From Aspidapion aeneum (Eukaryota; Arthropoda; Insecta; Coleoptera; Brentidae), in the NCBI GenBank assembly GCA_963576565.1, contig OY755046.1, forward strand, positions 66,315,583-66,379,582: a DNA stretch of 64,000 nt. Reading direction: 5' to 3'. The notes below the pieces were generated by a model, which saw nothing but the letters and a program-made list of their open reading frames with translations, searched no databases and had not been told where the DNA came from. Positions 1 through 13,100 of this stretch are shown here, piece by piece (the stretch's first letter is position 1; each line of letters begins with the position of its first letter). A program made the translations under genes and the position numbers.

Positions 1-166
1 AGTTTAATACATAGGTTGCCACCACCAATTGGGGAGTCCCATTTAGGAGGTCTAAGGGGTATATAAGGGTAATGGGAACGTGCTAGCGACCAAACATTGA
101 AACTAATGGTTTTAAGGAAAGGCGCTGGCAACCTTTTAGCTTCTGCTATAAATAAAGAAATGTTAC

Positions 167-1194
167 TTGGGTATGTATGAATGTTATATTTTAAGTAATA
201 AGAATGCTGGAAGAGCTCGAGATATGTACTTTCAGAGATATCCAGAAAGACGACAACCAGGTTTGTCAATCTTCAGAATACTTAGAACTAATTTAATTGA
301 ATATGGTTCCTTTAAAAAACAAAATCGTAATCGACAACCTGATGAAAATATTGAAGCTCTGGTTTTACAAAGTGTCGTTGACAATCCTCGCATCTCCCTT
401 CGTGAAATGGAAAATAATGTTGAAGAACACAAACCAACTGCACAAAGAATTCTTGAAAAATTTAAGTATCATCCATATGCAGCACATAATAGTCAAGCAC
501 TCCGAGATGGTGACTTAGAAAGAAGAACCTTGTTTTGCAATTGGTTCATACAAAAATCGCAAGAAAACCCTCAATTTTCGCTTAAGGTTCTGTGGTCCGA
601 TGAAAGCAGGTTTACAAACTGCGAGGTGTTTAACAGAAATAACTATGTGTACTGGGCCGATGAAAATCCGTTCTTAAATCGTGAGGTGCATCATCAAGTT
701 AGGTGGGGTTTGAATGTATGGCTGGTGGTTATAAACGGACACATACTATTTAACATTTTTCATAATAATTTGACGGCACCTCGATATCTAGAAATTCTAC
801 AAAAAACGTTGACAAAATTTTAGAAAATTTGCCTCTTCAAGATGTAGCAAACATGTGGTTCCAGCAAGATGGAGCACCTCCACATAATGCAAGAATCATA
901 ACCGACTATTTGAATCAGCCACATGGAAATAACTGGATCGTAAATCGAGGTCCAGTTGCCTGACCTGCGCGTTCGCCGGACCTTACGCCTCTTGATTTTT
1001 ATATTTGGGGATACTTAAAGGATAAAGTTTATTCTACTACTCATAATATGATAGAAGAACTTGAGGCAGCCGTTGTTCAAGCCATAGAAGAAATTCCTGA
1101 ACAAATGGTTAACGATGCATGCATGTCTCTAATTCATCGATGCAGGATTTGCATGAATAACAACGGTGGAATTTTTGAACATTTGCTTATTTAA
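167..1194 (+). pseudogene. IS630/Tc1/mariner-type transposase with N-terminal DUF4817-like HTH, broken
   Basis: Reading from 167, the N-terminus (NAGRARDMYFQRYPERRQPG) matches the helix-turn-helix found in many insect transposases. The catalytic core follows: WSDES at 599, QQDGAPPH at 868 and SPDLTPLD at 994, a DDD triad with 41 residues between the last two Asp (DD41D). It ends GGIFEHLLI at 1194. There are two lesions: a frame break in an A run at about 801-806, which leads to a stop at 821, and a TGA at 961-963 where relatives usually have Trp before the third motif. The family is usually about 340-360 residues, so the body is close to full length. Terminal repeats were not identified. Inactive as read. 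Confidence 0.82.
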
Positions 1195-1422
1195 TTCAAT
1201 GCTTTGTTATCGGTTTTTAGTTTTATTTTAAATTAAATAATAAAACTTTTGTTGCAGAAATAAAAAATAGATTTTAAGAAATTGTATTATTTCTTAGCCA
1301 GAGAAAAATTAAAAAATAAGGGCACTAAAGATTTGCATATAAATCAAATAAATTAAATAAAATTTTGAAATGTTGTTACGTAGGTATGACAACAAACACA
1401 ACTATGGCATTTGTTTCACAGC
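1195..1422. other. AT-rich 3' flank of the mariner relic
   Basis: A/T-rich sequence with AATAAA-like words just after the transposase stop. It may hold the mariner 3' untranslated part and terminal repeat, but no inverted partner was found at the left edge of the window. Its last 8 bases are the left target duplication of the next element. Confidence 0.4.
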
Positions 1423-2870
1423 CATTAACGTATTAACCGGAGGAGACTAGGAAATAAACAAAAAAATCGGCCGTCTAGATAAACAATTTGTTTTAAAAAA
1501 CGTACTTCTGCAGAAAAGAACTCATCGACTATTTTTGTTTGGTCCATAGAAAACTCTATTTTCTTTCTCTTTAAGAATCACCAAAATTATCCGATCTTTC
1601 CTTTACTTTTATTTCTTTTTTAAACCAATGCACCGGAAAAAGACGAAACTGTTCTTCTTACAAACCCTTACCAGATTAATTATACACGACCAAATATGGA
1701 TATATAACAAGCGGTGATCACTTTAACTTGTGCTTCCAGCATTTATTTTGCTACTCCTTCGTTTTCCTTTATTAAACCAGTGCGAGAGAAAAAAACAAAA
1801 CTATTCTCGATTACAGTCCCTCACTAAAACAAAGGAATTAGAAAGATGCCGCAATCGTCTAGGCCCGCGTAAAGTATATTATTTTGTTCCTCTTTTGTTA
1901 AACTGATGCGAGAAAAAGATACAAAACTATTCTTGATTAGAAGGTAGTCCCTTTGGACCCATTAGTATTTTGTAAAGGGTCAATGCGGCGTTTTTGACCT
2001 GTCTCTTTACGGTTCGGAATTGTTTTCGTGTTTTTTCTTAAAATATATTTTCGATCTGGACTCAAAATTAATCTTAAAAGACTTTAAAATGGTGTGGGAG
2101 TGTATTTTGTGCTAAAATCTCGACCATCTTAATCCAGAAGTTTCGTTTTACAAGTAAGTTAAATAACTTGTTTGACCTTCAAAACAAAACAAAGACCAGT
2201 GCCGTAGAAATCAATATAAAATCAGAAAAAAAATTTTTTGGGTATTATATAAATAATTATTTATTTGTTAAAAGTGTTTAAACATAAGTTTAGTTAAAAA
2301 TGTACAAGGTGTCCCAAGTTTTGGTGTTTTGATACTTTTAACTGAACTACGAGCCTTGATTTTCAACAGATAAGGTAAAAAAGGTGTCTTATTAATATGG
2401 AAAGTAATTTTTTTATGTATACCTTTTTTATTTAACCGTTTTTTTTGTGTAAACAGTTTTTTTAGATTTGGATTGAGGCAATTTTTTAGGTTGGGTTAGT
2501 CCTTTTTACCTACTCTGAATTTTTAACGTTGTCTAACCTAAAATAAAATACACCAAGCTAAAAGCATCCTAATCGAACATCTAATTGTCAATGGGTATCT
2601 ATTCAGCTGTAAACTAAATTAAATTGCTTGTTTTAATAAGTTAGGTATTTACTTTTAATAAATAAATATTTTGCCGCCGTCACTGGTAAATCGATCGACC
2701 ATAAAGAATAAACATACGTCTGCTGTGTGTCGCACAGCGTTGCCATCGTCTTTCCAAAAAATATTTCTATTCTTTTCCAACTTATTGAAGCATCTAGGGG
2801 TCAAATCGAATTGTTTTGATGAATGAATTTTTGCCGCGGTTCCTGGTCTCCTCCGGTTAATACGTTAATG
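1423..2870 (+). mobile_element. Non-autonomous hAT-like element, copy A (1.45 kb)
   Basis: Begins CATTAACGTATTAACCGG and ends with its inverse, giving terminal inverted repeats of about 30 bp (GGAGGAGAC[T/C]AGGAA follows). It is flanked by a perfect 8-bp duplication TTCACAGC (1415-1422 and 2871-2878). The 8-bp duplication and CA...TG ends point to the hAT superfamily. No long reading frame is present, so it must depend on a transposase elsewhere. It contains an internal ACA[A/G]GGTGTCCC motif near 2305. The element lies in the last visible Gug intron. Confidence 0.85.
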
Positions 2871-2889
2871 TTCACAGCTAACTAAGTGA

Positions 2890-3443
2890 AAAACTATCTC
2901 ACATTTTCCGACATCCAAAGATAGGCTTATTATACATGGTTGAAAAGCTCCTTTTATGCTCTATTTAAAACTCATAGAGATGTACATTCTGTGGATACTA
3001 GGAATAGAGATAATCTCATACCTAGCTATCACAGCCTAGAAAGAACTCGTAAAGGCACAGATTATTATACAATCAAATTTTTTAATGCACTTCCACCAGA
3101 AATAAAATCTCTGGAAATTAAACAGTTTATTGGGAAGGTGAAAAACCATCTAATCCAGAATGCATTTTATTCCTTCGAGGAGTACCTGAGTAGTAATTTT
3201 ATGTTGTGAACTTGTGTGTTTTTTAAAACTTTTAATCTTGTGTGTTGAAATTTCTTTTTTTAAATAAACGTGTTTTTATACATATTTTAAATATTCATGT
3301 AGTCAATAAAATAGGTTTTTTAAATTATCATAATTATGCAATAATCTTTTTAAGTAGAATTTTGTAAGATATCTTATCTGTTGACTTGTAAAAACACTAT
3401 TTTCTGTGTAATATTACCAATAAATAAACTAAACTAAACTAAA
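2890..3443 (+). mobile_element. Non-LTR retrotransposon 3' end (Jockey/CR1-like), truncated
   Basis: An open stretch at about 2940-3209 encodes VDTRNRDNLIPSYHSLERTR, then TIKFFNALPPEIKSLEIKQF and FYSFEEYL. This resembles the conserved C-terminal segment after the reverse transcriptase of Jockey/CR1-type LINEs. It is followed by an A/T-rich 3' tail ending in short CTAAA repeats at about 3423-3442, a typical LINE tail. Only the extreme 3' end is present, consistent with 5' truncation. Clade assignment is tentative. Confidence 0.6.
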
Positions 3444-3824
3444 GTATAAATCCAATATGGGGGTCATAAAAAAAACAAAGTTGGCTATGGTTTCAAAAAA
3501 ACTAGAAGGCCCAGAAAAAAATTGTTGTCAATTGGCCGTAGTTGCTAGTACAAAACTACCAAATTTAATTAAATTTGTTTGAAGATGGCGGCGATATTTC
3601 AACTTTTCAAACAACAGAATTTTCAGTTTTTGCTTGATATTTTAAAAACCCCTGTAGATTTTTTTAATTTTGATACGGCATCTGATTGGGCACCCCATAT
3701 AGTTGCTTTTATTTGGGACACTCTGTATTTTGAGGTATCAGATTTTGTTTTTTTGTAAATTCCTTATAAACATATCTAACTTTAAAAATCTTAAATGATT
3801 AAAAACAGAGGAGTGTTTACTCAC
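3444..3824. other. Intronic remnant ending in a GGGACACTCTGTA terminus
   Basis: No gene. GGGACACTCTGTA at 3715-3727 is the inverse of the TACAG.GTGTCCC terminus used by several TA-flanked elements in this window, so at least the end of a short DNA transposon is present. The start of the element is not obvious. Confidence 0.45.
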
Positions 3825-4102
3825 CCGTAGGGTCCAAAAGGATACGCAGAATACCCAGGATGTCCGGGGAAGGGCATCGCAGGCAGAAAACTGGGATGCA
3901 TGAGGGGATGAGGGGGCGGCATCGAACCTGGGTAGGCCGGGTGAGGTTGGGTGGGGTGTGGAGGACCTTGCAACGAGGCTGGAGGTAAAGGAGGCGGTCC
4001 TCCACGTCCCCCATCGCTGCTCGAACTGCTCGGGCTGATGAGGTTGATCGCGGAGTGGGGGGACGACGTGGGTTGGCGAAGAGGGGGTGTCTGGGAGACT
4101 AC
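3825..4102 (-). CDS. Gug: Gug exon (last in window): Pro/His-rich C-terminal region
   Basis: Acceptor TTCACAG, donor GG|GTGAGT, phase 0 in and 2 out, 278 bp. The correct frame, fixed by the previous exon, reads VVSQTPPLRQPTSSPH, a Ser-rich run, GGRGGPPPLPPAS, then HPAYPGSMPPPHPLMHPSFL and PAMPFPGHPGYSAYPFGPY. A longer competing open frame on the same strand (3738-4196) does not join the neighbouring exon. The Phe/Pro/Tyr/Gly-rich end resembles the tail of Atrophin proteins. The rest of the protein is off the left edge or not recognisable in 1-3824. Confidence 0.86.
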
Positions 4103-7100
4103 CTGTGAACAAAATAGAAATACAGGGTGTTTTTTTTAAAGGCAATAGAGTTTTTTTGGGTATATGTTGTACGTTTCTGGAAAAACCCTTGAACATGTCA
4201 ACTTTGTTATTTCCACTGTTATTGTTAAGGCACTGTTGGGTTTTGCGCGATCGTGGCTTAATTAATACTACTACTATGTCGGTTTAGAACGTTTTTCTAC
4301 GTTGTCCGACGCCTATTCTTCACCTGCTTCGATCCTGACAATCATCTTCTGTCAGGTTTTTTTGACTCATTGATCTTTGGATTGACTGTTGTCATTCTAG
4401 TTCAGGACGCCCTCTTTTTCTGCGCCCTATTGGCTGCCATTCTAGGACCTGCTTTGGTAATCTTTCGTCGTTCATCCGTTGTACATGTCCGTACCATATC
4501 AGTTGACTTTTAGTGATGTCATCCGTTATGCTTTCCTCGATTCCCATTCTTGCTTTTATGATCTCATTTCTTATGTGATCTGTTCTAGATATTCTCATTG
4601 ATCTTATTGCATCCATTTCGACACTTTTCATTTTTGTTTTGTATTTTGCTGATACGCGACAAGTTGCTTTTTTTTTATTAAATATTTAATGTCCAGCAAT
4701 ATTGTACAGGGCATTTTTAAATAAAGATAATTTATTATTATTATCAATTAAAGCAATATTTTACGATATAAATGGCTATTTTGCAAGTTAGGGTTAGGAT
4801 TAATTTTAAATATTTTCACTTTATATTTTAGAACATTTTGATAGAAAAAAAAATTTTTACCTGCGGCGTCGGCGTGCTACTAGTCTTAGGCGTCAAACAC
4901 TTCTCGCTATGCGACTGCGCAGGACTAGCTCTACTCGTCGGCAGTTCTCGACTGTAGTCAACCTCTTTCTTGATGTTGTCAACCGCGGGACCCGAGGGAG
5001 GCCGCTCCCCTGAATTCATAGGAGGTAGAGGTTGCGATTGGGGTGGGGGAAGATACCCTGGAACCTAGAAATATAAATAAGTATGAGTTAGAAATAGAAA
5101 AGCCCATTAACGTATTAACCGGAGGAGACTAGGAAACAAACAAAAAAATCGGCCGTCTAGATAAACAATTTGTTTTAAAAAACGTACTTCTGCAGAAAAG
5201 AACTCATCGACTATTTTTGTTTGGTCCATAGAAAACTCTATTTTCTTTCTCTTTAAGAATCACCAAAATTATCCTATCTTTCCTTTACTTTTATTTCTTT
5301 TTTAAACCAATGCACTGGAAAAAGACGAAACTGTTCTTCTTACAAACCCTTACCAGATTAATTATACATGACCAAATATGGATATATAACAAGCGGTGAT
5401 CACTTTAACTTGTGCTTCCAGCATTTATTTTGCTACTCCTTCGTTTTCCTTTATTAAACCAGTGCGAGAGAAAAAAACAAAACTATTCTCGATTACAGTC
5501 CCTCACTAAAACAAAGGAATTAGAAAGATGCCGCAATCGTCTAGGCCCGCGTAAAGTATCTTATTTTGTTCCTCTTTGTTAAACTGATGCGAGAAAAAGA
5601 GACAAAACTATTCTTGATTAGAAGGTAGTCCCTTTGGACCCATTAGTATTTTGTAAAAGGTCAATGCGGCGTTTTTGACCTGTCTCTTTACGGTTCGGAA
5701 TTGTTTTCGTGTTTTTTCTTAAAATATATTTTCGATCTGGACTCAAAATTAATCTTAAAAAACTTTAAAATGGTGTGGGAGTGTATTTTGTGCTAAAATC
5801 TTGACCATCTTAATCCAGAAATTTCGTTTTACAAGTAAGTTAAATAACTTGTTTGACCTTCAAAACAAAACAAAGACCAGTGCCGTAGAAATCAATATAA
5901 AATCAGAAAAGAAAATTTTGGGTATTATATAAATAATTATTTATTTGTTAAAAGTGTTTAAACATAAGTTTAGTTAAAAATGTACAGGGTGTCCCAAGTT
6001 TTGGTGTTTTGAAACTTTTAACTGAACTACGAGCCTTGATTTTCAACAGATAATGTAAAAAAGGTATCTTATTAATATGGAAAGTAATTTTTTTATGTAT
6101 ACCTTTTTTATTTAACCGTTTTTTTGTGTAAACATTTTTGTTAGATTTGGATGGAGGCAATTTTTTAGGTTGGGTTAGTCCTTTTTACATACTCTGAATT
6201 TTGAACGTTGTCTAACCTAAAATAAAATACACCAAGCTAAAAGCATCCTAATCAAACATCTAATTGTCAATGGGTATCTATTCAGCTGTAAACTAAATTA
6301 AATTGCTTGTTTTAATAAGTTAGGTATTTACTTTTAATAAATAAATATTTTGCCGCCGTGACTGGTAAATCGATCGACCATAAAGAATAAACATACGTCT
6401 GCTGTGTGTCGCACAGCGTTGCCATCGTCTTTCCAAAAAATATTTCTATTCTTTTCCAACTTATTGAAGCATCTAGGGGTCAAATCGAATTGTTTTGATG
6501 AATAAATTTTTGCCGCGGTTCCTGGTCTCCTCCGGTTAATACGTTAATGGAAAAGCCCAAGGTTCAATGGAAAGACAAATGTTACATATCTCCGTGACCT
6601 TCGACGGCATATTGTCTTTTAGGTCAGGTCAACGCTGATTTGCATTTTTACCAGTGGCGGCTGCAACAGGGAGGGCAACGGGGCAGTGGCCTCCCAAAAC
6701 TAGACAACAAACAGTATTTTTAATTGATTTATTTAAAAAAAGTTAAATCTTCCCTTACGACATAATTGTCTAGTTCTTTTAATTATCTGTGGTTAACAAC
6801 AAGCGATTAATTGGGTGAACTTTTTTAGCGTAAATAATTACACAAGTCGGCAGCGCCGCGCGGGGCAAAGTTTCAATTTTACCCATTTTTCAGCGGGGAT
6901 GAGTGCGGAAACGTCCGTTGCCCTTCTACACGTTGCCGGTTCTATCCTTAGTGAAGACGTATGAGTTTGTTTTGATTTGGGGTATGTCGATTACATAATT
7001 AACTGTGCAAATTTAAATACGTTGACATATGAACTACGATTACAAATAAAATCTTTAGGGCCACATAGACCGGACCTAAAAATTTACCAAAATTTTAGTG

Positions 7101-10100
7101 CAAGTAATAAAAAATTATACGATGCTGAAAACTGGTTGTGCGGTTGTGAAAAACGAAGAAATGCTTTTTTTTTGGCTTTACTTTGTCTTTAGTGATCTAC
7201 GTGGGTGGCAAAAGGAATGTGTGATATCAAGCACTTTACTGAAAAGTCAAAGACACAAAGTAAGTGCTACTTATTTAAATAACCACATAGAATTTTCTAT
7301 GCTAGGCAAGACTGATATTAGGTGCCAATTGAATAGTGCCTATAGGCAAAATATTACCGAACACAATGAAAATTTGGCAAAAAATAGACATATACTTAGT
7401 AGGTTAATAGACTGTTTAAAATTCTGTGGGATTTTTGAGGTTGCTCTACGGGGCCATGATGAGTCTGAAACTGGTGCTACTCATTAACGTATTAACCGGA
7501 GGAGACCAGGAACCGCGGCAAAAATTCATTCATCAAAACAATTCGATTTGACCCCTAGATGCTTCAATAAGTTGGAAAAGAATAGAAATATTTTTTGGAA
7601 AGACGATGGCAACGCTGTGCGACACACAACAGACGTATGTTTATTCTTTATGGTCGATCGATTTACCAGTGACGGCGGCAAAATATTTATTTATTAAAAG
7701 TAAATACCTAACTTATTAAAACAAGCAATTTAATTTAGTTTACAGCTGAATAGATACCCATTGACAATTAGATGTTTGATTACGATGCTTTTAGCTTGGT
7801 GTATTTTATTTTAGGTTAGACAACGTTAAAAATTTAGAGTAGGTAAAAAGGACTAACCCAACCTAAAAAATTGCCTCAATCCAAATCTAAAAAAACTGTT
7901 TACACAAAAAAAAACGATTAAATAAAAAAGGTATACATAAAAAAATTACTTTCCATATTAATAAGATACCTTTTTTACCTTATCTGTTGAAAATCAAGGC
8001 TCGTAGTTCAGTTAAAAGTATCAAAACACCAAAACTTGGGACATCCTGTACATTTTTAACTAAACTTATGTTTAAACAGTTTTAACAAATAAATAATTAT
8101 TTATAATACCCAAAAAAAATTTTTCTGATTTTATATTGATTTCTACGGCACTGGTCTTTGTTTTGTTTTGAAAATCAAACAAGTTATTTAACTTACTTGT
8201 AAAACGAAACTTCTGGATTAAAAAAGTCGAGATTTTAGCACAAAATACACTCTCACACCACAGTCTTTTAAGATTAAATTTGAGTCCAGATCGAAAATAT
8301 ATTTTAAGAAAAAACACGAAAACAATACCGAACCGTAAAGAGACAGGTCAAAAACGCCGCATTGACCCTTTACAAAATACTAATGGGCTCAAAGACTACT
8401 TTCTAATCAAGAATAGTTTTGTCCCTTTTTCTCGCATCAGTTTAACAAAAGAGGAACAAAATAATATACTTTACGCTGGCCTAGACGATTGCGACATCTT
8501 TCTAATTCCTTTGTTTTAGTGAGGGACTGTAATCGAGAATAGTTTTGTTTTTTTCTCTCACTGGTTTAATAAAGGAAAACGAAGGAGTAGCAAAATAAAT
8601 GCTGGAAGCACAAGTTAAAGTTATCACCGCTTGTTATATATCCATATTTGGTCGTGTATAATTAATCTGGTAAGGGTTTGTAAGAAGAACAGTTTCCTCT
8701 TTTTCCGGTGCATTGGTTTAAAAAAGAAATAAAAGTAAAGGAAAGATCGGATAATTTTGGTGATTCTTAAAGAGAAAGAAAATAGAGTTTTCTATGGACC
8801 AAACAAAAATAGTCGATGAGTTCTTTTCTGCAGAAGTACGTTTTTTAAAACAAATTGTTTATCTAGACGGCCGATTTTTTTGTTTATTTCCTAGTCTCCT
8901 CCGGTTAATATGTTAATGGTGCTACTCCAAGAACTTTGCACATGTAAAAGAAGGGCGAATAGATTTTATCTAACAACTAAACTAAAAACTACACCAAGTA
9001 GCAGCTTGTTTGTAAAATGCTAAAATAAAATTGTTTAGGTAAGATTTTTTTATCTCCTTTTCCATGCAATATAAATTTCTGCTCCCCCAATTTATAACGT
9101 CACCAACCGCCTTAACTTATAGGTCAGATTAACGCTGATTTGCATTATTACCGTAAAGTTATTGTGACTAATTGGGTAAAAAAGTTCTTACCCGATCAGC
9201 CACGAAAACTTGTTTGATTTTAATTGACGGATACTAAAATTTACGTTTGTTATTTTTTTTTACGTCGATTTGCAGAAGGCATATGATAGTATACCACTAA
9301 ATCTACTTTGGAAAGCGTTGGAAAACATAAGCGTTTAATTAATTAAGGCCATCAAAGAGTTATACCGCAATAGTAAGGCAAAAGTTAAAATAAAAGCAAA
9401 ACTAACCAAAGGCTTTCAAGTAAATAAAGGTCTTAAACAAGGTTGCTATATCTCGCCTACGCTCTTCAAGATATACTTGGAACAAGTCCTTAAGGTATGG
9501 AAGAGAAAATGCCAAAACATTGGAATTCCGTTGGACGAAACCACCTTGTATACTTTATGTTTCGCCGATGATCAGATAGTAGTGGCTCAGGATTATGGCG
9601 ACCTCGAGTATATGACACGAAAACTAATAGAAGAATACAATAAGTGGGGACTAGAGGTTAATCTCAATAAGACAGAGTATATGTGTATCGGTTGAAAGAA
9701 ACAGGATCTAATCTTAAATACCGGGCAGCGAATTCAGTCCTGTGATGAGTATAAATACTTAGGTCTAAAAATTACAGCTGACGGAACACTAGACAAAGCT
9801 ATAAAAGATCGAAACGTACAAGGAAGAAAAGCAATAACTCTATTAAATGGAATAATTTGGGACCAAAGTATTTTAAAACATAACAAAAAGCCTATATATA
9901 ACACCATTGTAAAAAGTATCATTACATACGGCTCAGAAGTATGGCCAATCAAGGATAGAATAGAAAAAATGCTTTCCGTTATGAAGATGGACTATTGGAG
10001 AAGAGCAGCAGGGAAATCAAAAAGAGAAAGAGTTACAAATCAAAGAATAAGATAAATTATGACAGTGGGTGAACATACTTTAGTGGAAGATATAAGAACA

Positions 10101-13100
10101 AAACAACTGGTGTGGTACGAACATGTACAAAGAATGAATGATGAAAGACTACCTAAACAAATACTACAATGGAAACCAATTGGCCGAAGAAAACGAGGAC
10201 GGCCAAGGAGAAGCTGGAGAGAAGGAATAGACAGTGAAATAAAAATAAGAGGCCTAGATGATGAATTATGGGCAAACAGAAACGAGTGGAGATTGGGTAT
10301 CGGAAGACGTAGAACGTTGTGAAACCGATAAATATATATTTTTTTTTACCTTGACTTCTTTGAGACTCTGCAAAGGATCCGTAGCGGGCATGTGACTAGG
10401 TGGTGGAGGAATAAAAGCGCTGCTCGCTGTTGCCAAACTTTGCGAACTTGGCGGTAAGGCGCTTGCTGGACTGTAACCGCTTGGATAACCTCCTAAATAA
10501 AAATGACAACATTCTCAAGTATAATTTTAAATTGGTTTAGTGGTATTAAGGACACATTTTGTTAAGAAATATATTTCTTTGTTTAGTGTATACAGTGAAA
10601 CTTCCTCTAAGCGGTTTCGTCGATTTTGTCCGCTTATTGAAGAAATTTTAATATACATTTATTAACAAGTTCCGCTGCTTGAGTTATTCCGATATTAAAT
10701 TTTTCAGCGATCTTTCGTGATGATAGATGTTCCTTCTCCGAAACGTTAACAACTTCCATTTTTTCATGTAAACTAAGAATTTTTTCATTAGGCGCCATTT
10801 CAAAGATATCTACTACTTCCCAACTGAACAATAAAAATAAAACACAGCAGTCTCGCCGAATAAAATATGTTGTAAATTCGACAGAAGTATTTAGTCTCCG
10901 CACTAAAACGGAAAGAGGTAATTCCCCGGCTGCTGAGTGCGTTGTTGCCAACATACTACATAACATTTATGCCCATGTCGTGCAGCGCTCCGTCCCGTTG
11001 TCAGAGATTCGCGTCCGGTTAAGCGAGGTTTCAAAATATTTTAACCAAAACAAATTGTCCGCGTCCGGTTATTAGAGTGTCCGATTACAGGAGTGAATTT
11101 TGCATATAAAGAAATAGGCAAAAGCTTGGTTCCAACCAATTTGTCCGCCTAAAGGGAGTGTCCGGTTAATAGAGGTATCCACAATGAGAGGTTTCACTGT
11201 ATACTTATAAATGGCCCTGTAACGAAATAGCGCGTATCAAAATAGCTCGTTTCAAAATAGCGCGTATCATAACGACGCGTGATCAAAATAGCGCGTATCA
11301 TAATGGCGCGTATCAAAACAGCGCGTGTTCAAAATAGCGCGTGTTTAAAATAGCGCCATTACAAATGTCGCTGTTATAAAATAGTTCAAGTAAGGGGTCT
11401 CTTTCTAACATATTTTTTCAAAACTTTCCTAACATTTTTCCCGGGATCCTAAAGAGTGTAACCAAACCGAACCGAACCGATCCAAACCGCACCGAACTAA
11501 AATAAACCGCACCAAACCGAAACATTTTTTCAAAAAATTATTTGCTAAATTAGCTTTCCGATCCTTATTTTGGTAGGTTTCTATTCTAACCTGTGACTTG
11601 GGGACATTTTTTTTTTGGTGGAAAAAAGTCAGGGAGTTACTGGAAAAAATGTTTGGGTTCGGTTCCGTCCGGTTCGGTTCGATCCCGGAAAATAGGCCAG
11701 GAAAGTTTTTTTTTTTTTAAATAGGTTAGAAAGAGACGCCTTAGTCGAACTATATGAGTTGTGTTAAATATAGCATCCATCGGTTTATTTAACGGTTAAG
11801 TAAGTATAACTTATCTGACGTTGCCCAAACTGTTTAGGTGAATATACCTAAGCAAACCTGGGACGAGCTATTTTGTACACGCGCTATTTTGATACGCGCT
11901 ATTTTGATCACGCGCTATTTTGAAACGCGCTATTTTAAACACGCGCTATTTTGAACACGCGCTATTATGAACACGCGCTATTTTGATATGCGCTATTTTG
12001 ATACGCGCTATTTTGAACACGCGCTACTCTGAACACACGCTGTTTTGAAAAGCGTTATTTTGATACGCGCTATTTCGTTACAGAGCCCTTATAAATAGAT
12101 TTACGTCATTTCTTTATTCTGTCATTATTATGAACACGCGCTATTTTGATACGCGTTATTTTGATCACGCGCTATTTTTTAACGCGCTATTTTAAACACG
12201 CGCTATTTTGAACAACGCGCTATTATGAACACGCGCTATTTTGAACACGCGCTATTTTGAAACGCGCTATTTTAAACACGCGCTATTTTGAACACGCGCT
12301 ATTATGAACACGCGCTATTTTGATATGCGCTATTTTGATACGCGCTATTTTGAACACGCGCTACTCTGAACACACGCTGTTTTGAAAAGCGTTATTTTGA
12401 TACGCGCTATTTCGTTACAGAGCCGTTATAAATAGATTTACGTCATTTCTTTATTCTGTCATTATTATGAACACGCGCTATTTTGATACGCGCTATTTTG
12501 ATCACGCGCTATTTTGAAACGCGCTATTTTAAACAACGCGCTATTATGAACACGCGCTATTTTGATATGCGCTATTTTGAACACGCGCTATTTTGAACAC
12601 GCGCTACTCTGAACACACGCTGTTTTAAAAAGCGTTATTTTGATACGCGCTATTTCGTTACAGAGCCCTTATAAATAGATTTACGTCATTTCTTTATTCT
12701 GTCATTATTATGAACACGCGCTATTTTGATACGCGTTATTTTGATCACGCGCTATTTTGAAACGCGCTATTTTAAACACGCGCTATTTTGAACAACGCGC
12801 TATTATGAACACGCGCTATTTTGATATGCGCTATTTTGAACACGCGCTATTTTGAAACGCGCTATTTTAAACACGCGCTATTTTGAACACGCGCTATTAT
12901 GAACACGCGCTATTTTGATATGCGCTATTTTGATACGCGCTATTTTGAACACGCGCTACTCTGAACACACGCTGTTTTGAAAAGCGTTATTTTGAAACGC
13001 GCTATTTCGTTACAGAGCCGTTATAAATAGATTTACGTCATTTCTTTATTCTGTCATTATTATGAACACGCGCTATTTTGATACGCGCTATTTTGATCAC

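Noticed and set aside
3738..4196. 152-codon minus-strand frame overlapping the last Gug exon
   Set aside because: It is longer but out of frame with the upstream exon. The phase-matched frame in 4102-3825 gives typical Atrophin-like Pro/His-rich sequence between good splice sites.
8280..8519. 79-codon plus-strand frame inside copy C
   Set aside because: Not kept in the other four copies of the element and without similarity to any transposase motif.
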